Shown here: in pieces, positions 8,262-14,540 of the stretch | Layout: each line of letters begins with the position of its first letter | How positions within the stretch are numbered: the first letter of the stretch is position 1 | The notes under the pieces: generated by a model | Databases searched by the model: none | Told to the model about the DNA's origin: nothing | The model's input: the letters and a program-made list of their open reading frames with translations, nothing else | Translations under genes and position numbers: made by a program | Assembly (NCBI GenBank): GCA_017615495.1 | Contig: JAGAAA010000030.1 | Span: forward strand, 1 to 15,915 | Origin: Clostridia bacterium | Lineage (GTDB): Bacteria > Bacillota > Clostridia > Christensenellales > CAG-1252 | Length of the DNA: 15,915 nt | Direction of reading: 5' to 3'

Positions 8262-8281
8262 TTAAACGGGAGGCAGGTCAA

Positions 8282-8788
8282 ATGAGCGTTAGCAGGCAAA
8301 ACAAGGCCGTGATCATGAATTCGCTTGAGAATTCGTTGTGTTCGCTGATGAAGGTAAAACAGTTCGGCGGCTTTTCCATTCGGGAACTTTGCAAGGCGGC
8401 GGGCGTCGGACGATCCAGTTTTTATCGTTATTACGCCTCAAAAGAAGACGTTGTGATCTCGCTTTTGATGCGAAAATGGTACGCCTATTGCAAACTGCAC
8501 AACTATCAAGAAAAGAACCTGGTTTCTTTTCAAAGCGCCGTGCATTTTATCCATTATTATTATGAGGAACGCGAGTTTTTCGACGTTTTTTACAAAAACA
8601 AGCTCGATAGAGTTTACCCTATGCTTTTTGAAAGATACATCCGCGATGAAAACCCGCTGGACAACTACAGGGCCTCCTTTTTGGGCAACGGCGTTTACGG
8701 CATGTTGAAAGAATGGTGGGAATGCGGTTTTAAAGAGCCGCCCGAAGTTTTGATCGGCGTGGTGGAAACCCTATTTTCCGAGAGATAG
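8282..8788 (+). CDS. TetR-family transcriptional regulator
   Basis: This 168-residue DNA-binding protein has its helix-turn-helix at about residues 31-58: FSIRELCKAAGVGRSSFYRY followed by YASKEDVV, a textbook TetR N-terminal pattern. The remaining 110 residues should be the helical ligand-binding and dimerisation domain, rich in Tyr and Phe. The ATG at 8282 is chosen because GGGAGG at 8268-8273 sits 8 bases before it; an in-frame TTG at 8255 lies upstream of that site. It is divergent from the ABC exporter operon with overlapping promoters, so autoregulation and repression of the exporter are inferred, with the exported compound a likely inducer. No terminator follows, so some readthrough into the importer operon is possible. 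Confidence 0.9.
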   Translation: MSVSRQNKAVIMNSLENSLCSLMKVKQFGGFSIRELCKAAGVGRSSFYRYYASKEDVVISLLMRKWYAYCKLHNYQEKNLVSFQSAVHFIHYYYEEREFFDVFYKNKLDRVYPMLFERYIRDENPLDNYRASFLGNGVYGMLKEWWECGFKEPPEVLIGVVETLFSER

Positions 8789-8829
8789 ACGCTAATTCAA
8801 AAATTTTTCACTTTATCACGCTAAATTGC

Positions 8830-8858
8830 TTTACAAAGAATTTTTTGCGTGCTATAAT
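8830..8858 (+). promoter_or_regulatory. Promoter of the amino acid importer operon
   Basis: TTTACA at 8830-8835 (5 of 6), a 17-base spacer, and TATAAT at 8853-8858 (6 of 6). The leader from the expected start to the ATG at 8912 is only about 45 bases. It holds a short CCCC/GGGG pairing (8861-8864 with 8875-8878) but no recognisable riboswitch. Confidence 0.8.
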
Positions 8859-8911
8859 AACCCCGCGCTTGAATGGGGCGTAATACTTTTTTGAATAAAA
8901 AGGAGAAGACT

Positions 8912-9703
8912 ATGAAAAGAAAGATTTTGGCTATCGTGCTTGTGCTCGTTCTTGTCTTGAGCTGCGTGGCGGCGTTTACCGCTTGCAAGAGCAAGAAGAC
9001 CGACGCTGAGTATATTTTGGATAAGGGCACCCTTATTTGCGGTATCACCCTTTATGAACCGATGAACTACTTCAACAATGACGGCGATCTTATCGGTTTC
9101 GACACCGAGTTTGCCGAGGCTGTTGCCGAAAAGCTCGGCATCGAGGCAAAGTTCCAAGTGATTAAGTGGAGCAGCAAGGAAATAGAGCTTAACTCCAAGT
9201 ATATCGACTGCATTTGGAACGGCTTTACCGTTACGGAAAAAAGGAAGGAGAACATCACCTTCACCCAAAGCTATTTGAACAACACGCAATGCGTAGTTAT
9301 CAAGGCTTCCAACGCCGCTTTGTTTGCTAACGAAGAGGCTTGCGCGGGCAAGAGGGCTGTTGCCGAGGCGGGCAGCGCAGGTGAGACTGCCGCAAACGAA
9401 TTGACCACCAACGTTACCCCCAAGGGCGCACAGGTCGACGCTTTGACCGAGGTCAAGAGCGGCACTGCTGATTTTGCCGTTGTGGACGTGGTGCTTGCCA
9501 ACAGCATGGTCGGGCAGGGCGATTACGCTGATCTTGCCATTGCCACCGGTATCCAACTTGAATCCGAAGAGTACGCCATCGGCTTCAGAAAGGGCAGCGA
9601 TATGGCGGAGAAGGTCAACGCGGTCATCGCGGATCTTCTTGCGGACGGCACCCTTCAAACTCTTGCCGAGAAGTACGGCGTTGCCGGTCAGTTGATCAAG
9701 TAA
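8912..9703 (+). CDS. Polar amino acid ABC transporter substrate-binding lipoprotein
   Basis: This 263-residue extracellular binding protein of solute-binding family 3 captures an amino acid for the permease and ATPase encoded next. The N terminus is a lipoprotein signal: MKRK, a Leu/Val-rich core, and FTAC with the probable lipidated Cys at 25 (Cys18 is a less likely alternative). The mature part has LICGITLYEPMNYFN, GFDTEFAEAVAEKLGIEA and IDCIWNGFTVTEKR, the ligand-pocket and hinge regions of this family. The C-terminal half has GTADFAVVDVVLANS and YAIGFRKGSDM, and it ends in a helix with LAEKYG. The ATG at 8912 follows AGGAG (8901-8905); an in-frame ATG at 8873 would put a charged extension before the signal peptide and is rejected. 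The ligand is not readable; a polar amino acid or cystine is plausible. Confidence 0.93.
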   Translation: MKRKILAIVLVLVLVLSCVAAFTACKSKKTDAEYILDKGTLICGITLYEPMNYFNNDGDLIGFDTEFAEAVAEKLGIEAKFQVIKWSSKEIELNSKYIDCIWNGFTVTEKRKENITFTQSYLNNTQCVVIKASNAALFANEEACAGKRAVAEAGSAGETAANELTTNVTPKGAQVDALTEVKSGTADFAVVDVVLANSMVGQGDYADLAIATGIQLESEEYAIGFRKGSDMAEKVNAVIADLLADGTLQTLAEKYGVAGQLIK

Positions 9704-9725
9704 TTACAATAAGTTTTCAATCTTC

Positions 9726-9763
9726 GGCGGGGCGGCATAGTCCGTCCCGTCTGAGATTTTTTT
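9726..9763 (+). terminator. Intra-operon hairpin with T-run after the binding protein gene
   Basis: The arms 9726-9735 and 9742-9751 pair over 10 positions with two G-U pairs around the loop CATAGT, and seven Ts follow at 9757-9763. It sits between the binding protein and the permease of one operon. A partial terminator here would give more binding protein than permease, as in many importer operons; it could also block 3' exonucleases. Confidence 0.7.
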
Positions 9764-9771
9764 AGGGACAA

Positions 9772-10434
9772 ATGAGCTTTTCCGAAGTAACGCTACAATT
9801 GCTAAATGGGTTTGGTACGACGTGTCTGTTGTTTATTTTGACACTCGTTTTTGCCATTCCGCTTGGGCTCATCATCTCCTTCGGTTCGATGACCAAATTC
9901 AAGCCGCTCAGGTATTTGACGCGCGGCTTTGTTTGGATCATCCGCGGTACGCCGTTGATGCTTCAACTTTTCGTGGTGTTTTACGTTCCGGGGATGCTCT
10001 TTGACACGCCGATCTTCGCCACCATTGAAAACGGCAGGTTCGTTGCGGCGCTTATTGCGTTCGTCATCAATTACGCGTGTTATTTTTCCGAGATCTATCG
10101 CGGCGGCATCGAAAGCATCAGCAAAGGGCAGTACGAAGCTTGCGCCGTGCTTGGCATGACCAAGGGGCAAACCTTCTTCCATGTGGTTTTGCCTCAGGTG
10201 GTCAAGCGTATCATCCCGCCGATGAGTAACGAGATCATCACCCTCGTCAAGGATACTTCGCTCGCAAGGGTTATTTCGGTCATCGACATCGTTTTTGCCG
10301 CCGAAACCATCCTTTCGCTCAGGGCGCTCATGTGGCCGCTTTTCTACGCCGGCGCCTTCTATCTGGTCTTCAACGGACTTTTGACCCTCCTCTTCGGCTT
10401 CGTCGAAAAGAAGATGGACTACTACAAGGTATAA
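9772..10434 (+). CDS. Amino acid ABC transporter permease, HisM/GlnP type
   Basis: This 220-residue membrane protein of the His/Glu/Gln/Arg permease family forms the channel of the importer. Visible are an N-terminal span at about 15-38, RGTPLMLQLF (the family signature) near residue 58, and the EAA loop EACAVLGMTKGQTFFHVVLP (about residues 122-141) that contacts the ATPase. The segment LVKDTSLARVISV, typical of the family, and a final span near the C terminus follow. Length is normal for the family. The ATG at 9772 has only a modest AGGGA ribosome site (9764-9768) just after an intercistronic hairpin. The ATPase gene begins 10 bases after the stop. As a lone permease gene it presumably forms a homodimer. 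Confidence 0.93.
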   Translation: MSFSEVTLQLLNGFGTTCLLFILTLVFAIPLGLIISFGSMTKFKPLRYLTRGFVWIIRGTPLMLQLFVVFYVPGMLFDTPIFATIENGRFVAALIAFVINYACYFSEIYRGGIESISKGQYEACAVLGMTKGQTFFHVVLPQVVKRIIPPMSNEIITLVKDTSLARVISVIDIVFAAETILSLRALMWPLFYAGAFYLVFNGLLTLLFGFVEKKMDYYKV

Positions 10435-10444
10435 GGAGGGGCGT

Positions 10445-11365
10445 ATGTCGATATTGGAAGTAAAAGGCATCAAAAAGAGCTTTGGCTCCACCGAAGTTTT
10501 GAAAGGCATTGATTTCTCTTTAGAGAAAGGGGAAGTCATCGCCATTATCGGTTCGTCCGGCAGCGGCAAAACGACCCTTCTTCGTTGCTTGAACTTTTTG
10601 GAGTTTGCGGACGAAGGCACCATCTCCGTCAGTGGGGAACTGTTGTACGACGGCGCGGCGGAAAAGGTGGCTAAGAAAAAGCTTAAAAACAACGATAAGC
10701 TCCTTCGCAAGAAGCGCTTGCATTTCGGTTTGGTCTTTCAAAACTTCAATCTTTTCCCGCACAAAACGGTGATGGCAAACCTGTTGCTTGCTCCTTCATT
10801 GCAGTTAAAGAGCGATCTTCGCGCGGCGAAGCGGGCGGAAAAACAGATGGATCGCGCCCTCAAAAAGGCGTCCACCGAGGAAGAAAAAGCGGAGATCAAA
10901 AAGCTCTTTGCCGAAAAAATAAAAAGAGATTATAAGGACGCGGAGGAACTTCGCGCCAAAGCAGAGGAGACCCTTCGTCGCGTTGGCTTGATCGACAAGA
11001 GAAACAACTATCCTTGCCAGCTTTCGGGTGGACAACAGCAACGCGTGGCGATCGCTCGCGCCTTGGTGATGAACCCCGATATCCTTTGTTTTGACGAGCC
11101 GACCAGCGCCCTCGACCCCGAACTTACGGGCGAGGTCTTGAAGGTCATCCGCGAGCTGAAGGACAGCGATACCACGATGATCGTGGTCACGCACGAAATG
11201 GAATTCGCGCGCGACGTGGCGGATAAGGTCATTTATATGGCGGACGGCGTCATAGAAGAAGCGGGCACGCCGGAGGAGGTCTTCCTGCATCCGAAGAGTG
11301 AAAAGGCAAAAGCCTTCCTCACTTCCCGAAGCAACGCCGCCAAGGGCACGGACGATCTGGATTAA
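10445..11365 (+). CDS. Amino acid ABC transporter ATP-binding protein, GlnQ-like with charged insertions
   Basis: This 306-residue ATPase drives the importer encoded immediately upstream. Motifs are Walker A GSSGSGKTT (residues 36-44), Q-loop Gln99 in GLVFQNFNLFPH, signature LSGGQQQ (193-199), Walker B ILCFDEP (213-219) followed by TSALDPE, and the H-loop histidine at 250. GlnQ relatives are usually about 240-250 residues. The excess lies in two places: about 13 extra residues before the Q-loop (around 70-90, Lys-rich) and about 41 extra between the Q-loop and signature (around 122-172), a Lys/Glu/Ala-rich stretch likely to form a helical hairpin in the helical subdomain. All catalytic motifs are intact. 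The ATG at 10445 has AGGAGG at 10434-10439. A strong terminator follows. Confidence 0.92.
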   Translation: MSILEVKGIKKSFGSTEVLKGIDFSLEKGEVIAIIGSSGSGKTTLLRCLNFLEFADEGTISVSGELLYDGAAEKVAKKKLKNNDKLLRKKRLHFGLVFQNFNLFPHKTVMANLLLAPSLQLKSDLRAAKRAEKQMDRALKKASTEEEKAEIKKLFAEKIKRDYKDAEELRAKAEETLRRVGLIDKRNNYPCQLSGGQQQRVAIARALVMNPDILCFDEPTSALDPELTGEVLKVIRELKDSDTTMIVVTHEMEFARDVADKVIYMADGVIEEAGTPEEVFLHPKSEKAKAFLTSRSNAAKGTDDLD

Positions 11366-11372
11366 AAACAAG

Positions 11373-11396
11373 AACAGCGTGAAAACGCTGTTTTTT
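11373..11396 (+). terminator. Rho-independent terminator of the importer operon
   Basis: The arms AACAGCGT (11373-11380) and ACGCTGTT (11385-11392) pair perfectly over 8 bases around a GAAA tetraloop. The T-run at 11391-11396 follows directly. Confidence 0.88.
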
Positions 11397-11416
11397 GTTT
11401 CGTGTCCCGCATTGCG

Positions 11417-11445
11417 TTGACAGCGTGGGGGGCGTGTGGTAGAAT
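11417..11445 (+). promoter_or_regulatory. Promoter of the Mrp/NBP35 ATPase gene
   Basis: TTGACA at 11417-11422, a 17-base G-rich spacer, and TAGAAT at 11440-11445 (5 of 6). The ATG is 30 bases after the -10, with AGAGGTG at 11463-11469 as ribosome site. Confidence 0.8.
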
Positions 11446-11474
11446 ACCCATAGCAATTTTTTAGAGGTGCAAAC

Positions 11475-12290
11475 ATGGCTTGCGATCATAATTGTGACAA
11501 TTGCAGCGAAAACTGCGGGGAAAGAAAGGGCGGCATTGAAAAAGAGCGCCTACACGAGCTTTCCAAGGTCAAAAAGGTAATTGGCGTCATCAGCGGCAGG
11601 GGCGGCGTGGGTAAATCCCTCGTGACCTCTTTGATGGCGGTCCAAATGCAGCGCCGCGGCTATCACGCCGCGATCATGGACGCGGATATCACCGGGCCGT
11701 CCATCCCGCGCGCGTTTGGCGTGAAGGGGGCGGCTTTTGGAGATGAAAGCGGCATCCTCCCGATGCAAAGCGCTTTTGGCACTCAGATCATGAGCATCAA
11801 CTTTTTGTTGGAAAACGAGACCGACCCCGTCGTATGGCGCGGCCCCGTGCTTGCGGGAATGGTCAAAAACTTTTGGACGCAGGTGATTTGGAAGGACGTC
11901 GATTATATGTTTGTCGATATGCCTCCCGGCACGGGCGACGTGCCCTTGACCGCGATGCAGTCTTTGCCGCTTGCCGGCGTCATCGTCGTGACCACGCCGC
12001 AGGACCTCGTGGAGATGATCGTCAAAAAGGCGGTCAAAATGGCGGAACTGCTTAACGTACCCATCCTTGGTTTCGTGGAGAATATGTCCTATTTCAAGTG
12101 CCCGAACTGCGGCGAGAAGCACCGCATCTTTGGGGAAAGCAAGGCGGATAAGCTCCGCAAGGAAACGGGGAAGGTTGTGGAGGAACTTCCGATAGACCCC
12201 GTTATCGCTTCGCTTGCGGATCACGGCAAGATCGAACTCGTGGAAGAAAACTTGCTCTCGGCTCTTGCGGACGAAGCGGAAAAGATCTGA
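11475..12290 (+). CDS. Mrp/NBP35-family iron-sulfur cluster carrier ATPase
   Basis: This 271-residue cytoplasmic P-loop ATPase of the ApbC/Mrp/Nbp35 group is thought to hold and transfer [4Fe-4S] clusters to target proteins. Motifs are the deviant Walker A GRGGVGKS (residues 41-48), DADITGPSIPR (switch I region), DMPPGTGD (Asp148, Walker B region) and the C-terminal CPNC pair, Cys209 and Cys212, that bridges a cluster between two subunits. The N terminus has a compact Cys set at 3, 7, 10 and 14 (C-x3-C-x2-C-x3-C), similar in idea to the extra N-terminal cluster of Nbp35 proteins but with different spacing. The N-terminal MIP18-like domain of long Mrp proteins is absent. It is a single-gene unit with its own promoter and terminator. 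Confidence 0.93.
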   Translation: MACDHNCDNCSENCGERKGGIEKERLHELSKVKKVIGVISGRGGVGKSLVTSLMAVQMQRRGYHAAIMDADITGPSIPRAFGVKGAAFGDESGILPMQSAFGTQIMSINFLLENETDPVVWRGPVLAGMVKNFWTQVIWKDVDYMFVDMPPGTGDVPLTAMQSLPLAGVIVVTTPQDLVEMIVKKAVKMAELLNVPILGFVENMSYFKCPNCGEKHRIFGESKADKLRKETGKVVEELPIDPVIASLADHGKIELVEENLLSALADEAEKI

Positions 12291-12309
12291 AAAAGGTTTA
12301 TTTATAATG

Positions 12310-12338
12310 AAAAAAGTCGGCTCCTCGCCGACTTTTTT
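12310..12338. terminator. Bidirectional rho-independent terminator
   Basis: A 12-pair perfect stem has arms 12310-12321 and 12327-12338 around the loop TCCTC, with GTCGGC/GCCGAC at the core and A-run/T-run outer ends. It serves the Mrp-type gene on the plus strand and the HU gene on the minus strand, whose stops are 20-30 bases away on each side. Confidence 0.9.
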
Positions 12339-12358
12339 GATTTAGTTGTTACTTGCAA

Positions 12359-12634
12359 TTAACCGTTGATCTCTTCCTTGTAAGCCTTGCCGAACTTAAG
12401 AACGGGCTTCTTGCTTGCGGGGATCTTGATCTTCGCGCCGGTGGCGGGGTTGATGCCCTCTTTCGCGGGAACATCCTTCACTTCGAAGGTGCCGAAGCCA
12501 ACGAGGGAAACTTTGTCGCCGCCCTTGAGCGCGCCGGTGACCGCCTCGATGAAGGCGTCCAGAGCTTTAGCACCCTGTGCGTTCGAGATTTCTGCCTTTG
12601 CGGCGATTGCTTTCACTAATTCGGTTTTTGTCAT
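12359..12634 (-). CDS. HU-family nucleoid DNA-binding protein
   Basis: This 91-residue protein has the standard HU length. It begins MTKTELVKAIAAKAEIS, contains DKVSLVGFGTFEV (the strand and turn entering the arms), INPATGAKIKIPASK (the DNA-contacting beta arm with the intercalating Pro) and ends with VLKFGKAYKE. HU dimers bend and compact DNA with little sequence preference. The frame is open well upstream to 12967, but the ATG at 12634 is chosen because GGGAGGT (12648-12642) lies 7 bases before it and because it matches HU N termini. It is a monocistronic gene with a consensus promoter, fitting high expression. Confidence 0.97.
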   Translation of the reverse strand: MTKTELVKAIAAKAEISNAQGAKALDAFIEAVTGALKGGDKVSLVGFGTFEVKDVPAKEGINPATGAKIKIPASKKPVLKFGKAYKEEING

Positions 12635-12670
12635 TTGATTTACCTCCCTTTGACAAAACTTGATACTCTG

Positions 12671-12699
12671 ATTATACCATACAAAATCTAGCGTGTCAA
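12671..12699 (-). promoter_or_regulatory. Consensus promoter of the HU gene
   Basis: On the minus strand, TTGACA at 12699-12694, a 17-base spacer, and TATAAT at 12676-12671: 12 of 12 consensus positions with optimal spacing, as expected for an abundant nucleoid protein. Confidence 0.92.
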
Positions 12700-12720
12700 T
12701 AGGGGAAAATAAACTAAATG

Positions 12721-12749
12721 TTGTGTTCGCAGGGCGCATGCGGTATAAT
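12721..12749 (+). promoter_or_regulatory. Promoter of the unknown-protein gene
   Basis: A perfect TATAAT at 12744-12749 is preceded at 17 bases by TTGTGT (12721-12726), a weak -35 with 3 of 6 matches. The palindrome CGCATGCG (12735-12742) lies directly before the -10. Confidence 0.6.
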
Positions 12750-12800
12750 AGGTAAGGAAATGACAAAACGCACCCTTTTTCGTGCGAAAGTGAGGAAATT

Positions 12801-13532
12801 ATGAAACGAAACGTGGTTTTTACGGGGACGCTTGACGCCGAGGAACGCTTGACGGTCATGCGCTTTGCGCTGGAGATCGGCAATAGGGCGACTTTTCGCA
12901 CCAACTGCCTCCTCCGTCCTTTGACGGGCGCTTTGCTGGAGGAAGCCTTCCGCGAGCGTGAAAACAAGATAAACGAGCGTGAACGCGCCTATATCGAGCG
13001 CGCGCGTACCTTTGACCCCGCTAAAGCGTCGCCCGAACTTGCTTCCTTCTTCGGTGGGGAAGTCACGAGCGAAAAGTACGGCAAGTATATCGCCGAATCC
13101 CTCAAAAACGAAGAGGACGCCAAGCGCGCCATTCGCCGCTCTTACCACGTTACGGTGGATTTTGCGGAGCTTGACCCCGAGGACGAAGCCTTTCACGCTT
13201 CCTTGAACCCCCGCGTTACCTTTGGCGACACCAACGAACTGCACGAGGAATGCTCCTTCGCCTTGACGAGGGAGACACGGGACGCCTTGCAAGATTCCTC
13301 CCTCGGCGGGGACCCCGAAGAGGGCTTCGATTACGGCGCCTTTTACCTTGGCAAATCTCCTTTGTATTACGAGGATCTTTGCGTCTTTGACGGGGAAGAC
13401 CCCATTCTTGCCACCGTATCGCACGAAGGGATGATGGACCTCTTCCTTTCCACGGAGGATATTAAGACCTTTGCGAATTTTGAACTCAACAAGGCGCGCA
13501 ACTTCAAGATCGCCAAAAAATTGCTCTCGTAA
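12801..13532 (+). CDS. Conserved-looking soluble protein of unknown function
   Basis: I do not recognise this 243-residue protein. It starts at the ATG at 12801 with a GAGGA ribosome site (12792-12796) and ends TAA at 13530-13532. It has no signal peptide or membrane span. The N-terminal third is charged and helical, with EEAFRERENKINERERAYIE at about residues 47-66. The middle has EDAKRAIRRSYHVTVDFAEL, followed by acidic turns. The C-terminal half mixes short strands and acidic loops (GKSPLYYEDLCVFDGEDP, then VSHEGMMDLFLST) and ends in a basic helix. Cysteines are few and not arranged as metal sites. It is divergent from HU and followed 60 bases later by the phosphodiesterase-fold operon with its own promoter, so context gives no clear partner. 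Its codon use resembles its neighbours, which supports a real gene. Confidence 0.8.
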   Translation: MKRNVVFTGTLDAEERLTVMRFALEIGNRATFRTNCLLRPLTGALLEEAFRERENKINERERAYIERARTFDPAKASPELASFFGGEVTSEKYGKYIAESLKNEEDAKRAIRRSYHVTVDFAELDPEDEAFHASLNPRVTFGDTNELHEECSFALTRETRDALQDSSLGGDPEEGFDYGAFYLGKSPLYYEDLCVFDGEDPILATVSHEGMMDLFLSTEDIKTFANFELNKARNFKIAKKLLS

Positions 13533-13538
13533 GGTTCG

Positions 13539-13567
13539 TTGACACGCGCGAGCGCGAAGAGTATAAT
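13539..13567 (+). promoter_or_regulatory. Consensus promoter of the phosphodiesterase-fold gene pair
   Basis: TTGACA at 13539-13544, a 17-base spacer made largely of CG steps (CGCGCGAGCGCG), and TATAAT at 13562-13567: 12 of 12 consensus positions. It begins only 7 bases after the preceding stop codon, and no terminator separates the genes. Confidence 0.9.
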
Positions 13568-13591
13568 AGTACCGTTTTTAGGAGGTCAACC

Positions 13592-14524
13592 GTGAAAAAA
13601 GTCATCGTTACGATTTTGTGTGTTTTGATCGTCCTCATCGTTGCCGTGGTAGGGTTGTTTGGCGCGATGGGGTATTATTCCTACGTCGGCATCCCCGGCA
13701 AGGCGGAAGCCCCCGCCGTGGCGGAAGACGGCTCCATCGTCATTATGAGCGCCAACATCCGCAGACAGGAGAAGTTTGTCAACTTCAATAAGATGGATAT
13801 GGGCACGCACCGTTGGTGGAAGCGCGCGCAGTATTATTTGGAAAACATCAAGACCGTCGCCCCCGACATCCTCGGCGCGCAGGAAGTGCAAGCCGGTCAG
13901 TACGAATTTTTGACCTCTCACCTCGAAGGCTACGGCAGCGTGGTTTGCTACCGCGATAAGAAGGGCAGCCGCTCGGAATCCTGCCCGATCTTCTACAATG
14001 AGGCGCGTTTTGAGCTTTTGGATAGCGGTACGTTCTGGCTGTCCGATACGCCCGACGTGATGAGCACCTACGAGGAAAGCAGCGAACACCGTATTGCCAC
14101 CTTTGTCAAATTGAAGGACAAGAGCACCGGCATCACGATCGCCGTTTACAACACCCATCCCGATTGGGGCAGTGTGGAAGCAAGGATCAAGCAGCTTTCC
14201 GTCATCGCTGCGAGGGCGAAGGAAAGCGACGCGGATAAAACGATCGTCCTCGGCGACCTCAATTCCGACCGCACCCTTCCGGGCGGCAACGAAGGGCTTG
14301 CCCCCATCGAAAGCTTTTTGAAGGACAGCAAGACTTTCCCCGGCATGACCGATTACGGCGCCACCTTCAACGGGTACGATATGGACCCCGACGGTCCGAT
14401 GGGCCTTGACTACATCTTCCTGCCGGAAGAGACGACCGTCCTTGAAGTTGGCAAGGTGGATAAGATCTACGGCGGCGTTTACCCCTCCGATCACTATCCC
14501 ATTTACGCAAAGGTGAAGTTTTGA
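13592..14524 (+). CDS. Membrane-anchored or secreted endonuclease/exonuclease/phosphatase-family protein
   Basis: This 310-residue protein has a hydrophobic N-terminal segment (about residues 4-27), then the DNase I-like fold of the EEP superfamily, Mg-dependent enzymes that cleave phosphodiesters in DNA, RNA, inositol phosphates or lipids. Expected catalytic residues are present: Asn55 in SANIR, Glu98 in GAQEVQ, His189 in YNTHPD, Asp222 and Asn224 in GDLNSD, Asp273 in GLDYIF, and Asp300-His301 in PSDHYP. The active domain should lie outside the membrane. The GTG start at 13592 is supported by AGGAGGT (13580-13586) at 5 bases; no signal peptidase site is obvious, so it may stay anchored. It is followed 16 bases later by a paralogue. 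Substrate unknown. Confidence 0.9.
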   Translation: MKKVIVTILCVLIVLIVAVVGLFGAMGYYSYVGIPGKAEAPAVAEDGSIVIMSANIRRQEKFVNFNKMDMGTHRWWKRAQYYLENIKTVAPDILGAQEVQAGQYEFLTSHLEGYGSVVCYRDKKGSRSESCPIFYNEARFELLDSGTFWLSDTPDVMSTYEESSEHRIATFVKLKDKSTGITIAVYNTHPDWGSVEARIKQLSVIAARAKESDADKTIVLGDLNSDRTLPGGNEGLAPIESFLKDSKTFPGMTDYGATFNGYDMDPDGPMGLDYIFLPEETTVLEVGKVDKIYGGVYPSDHYPIYAKVKF

Positions 14525-14540
14525 TAAGGAGATATCATAG

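Noticed and set aside
8255..8281. TTG at 8255 as start of the TetR-family gene
   Set aside because: It would place the GGGAGG ribosome site inside the coding region and make the coding region overlap the candidate operator; ATG 8282 has ideal spacing.
8789..8829. AT-rich stretch after the TetR-family gene as a terminator
   Set aside because: It has an A-run followed by a T-run but no GC-containing stem, so no rho-independent terminator is supported.
9802..10710. Minus-strand open frame of 302 codons across the permease and ATPase genes
   Set aside because: It spans two well-supported genes and their junction, and its product is a low-complexity shadow.
12635..12967. N-terminal extension of the HU frame up to 12967
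   Set aside because: The extension contains the HU promoter and ribosome site and overlaps the divergent gene; HU proteins are about 90 residues, which fits the ATG at 12634.
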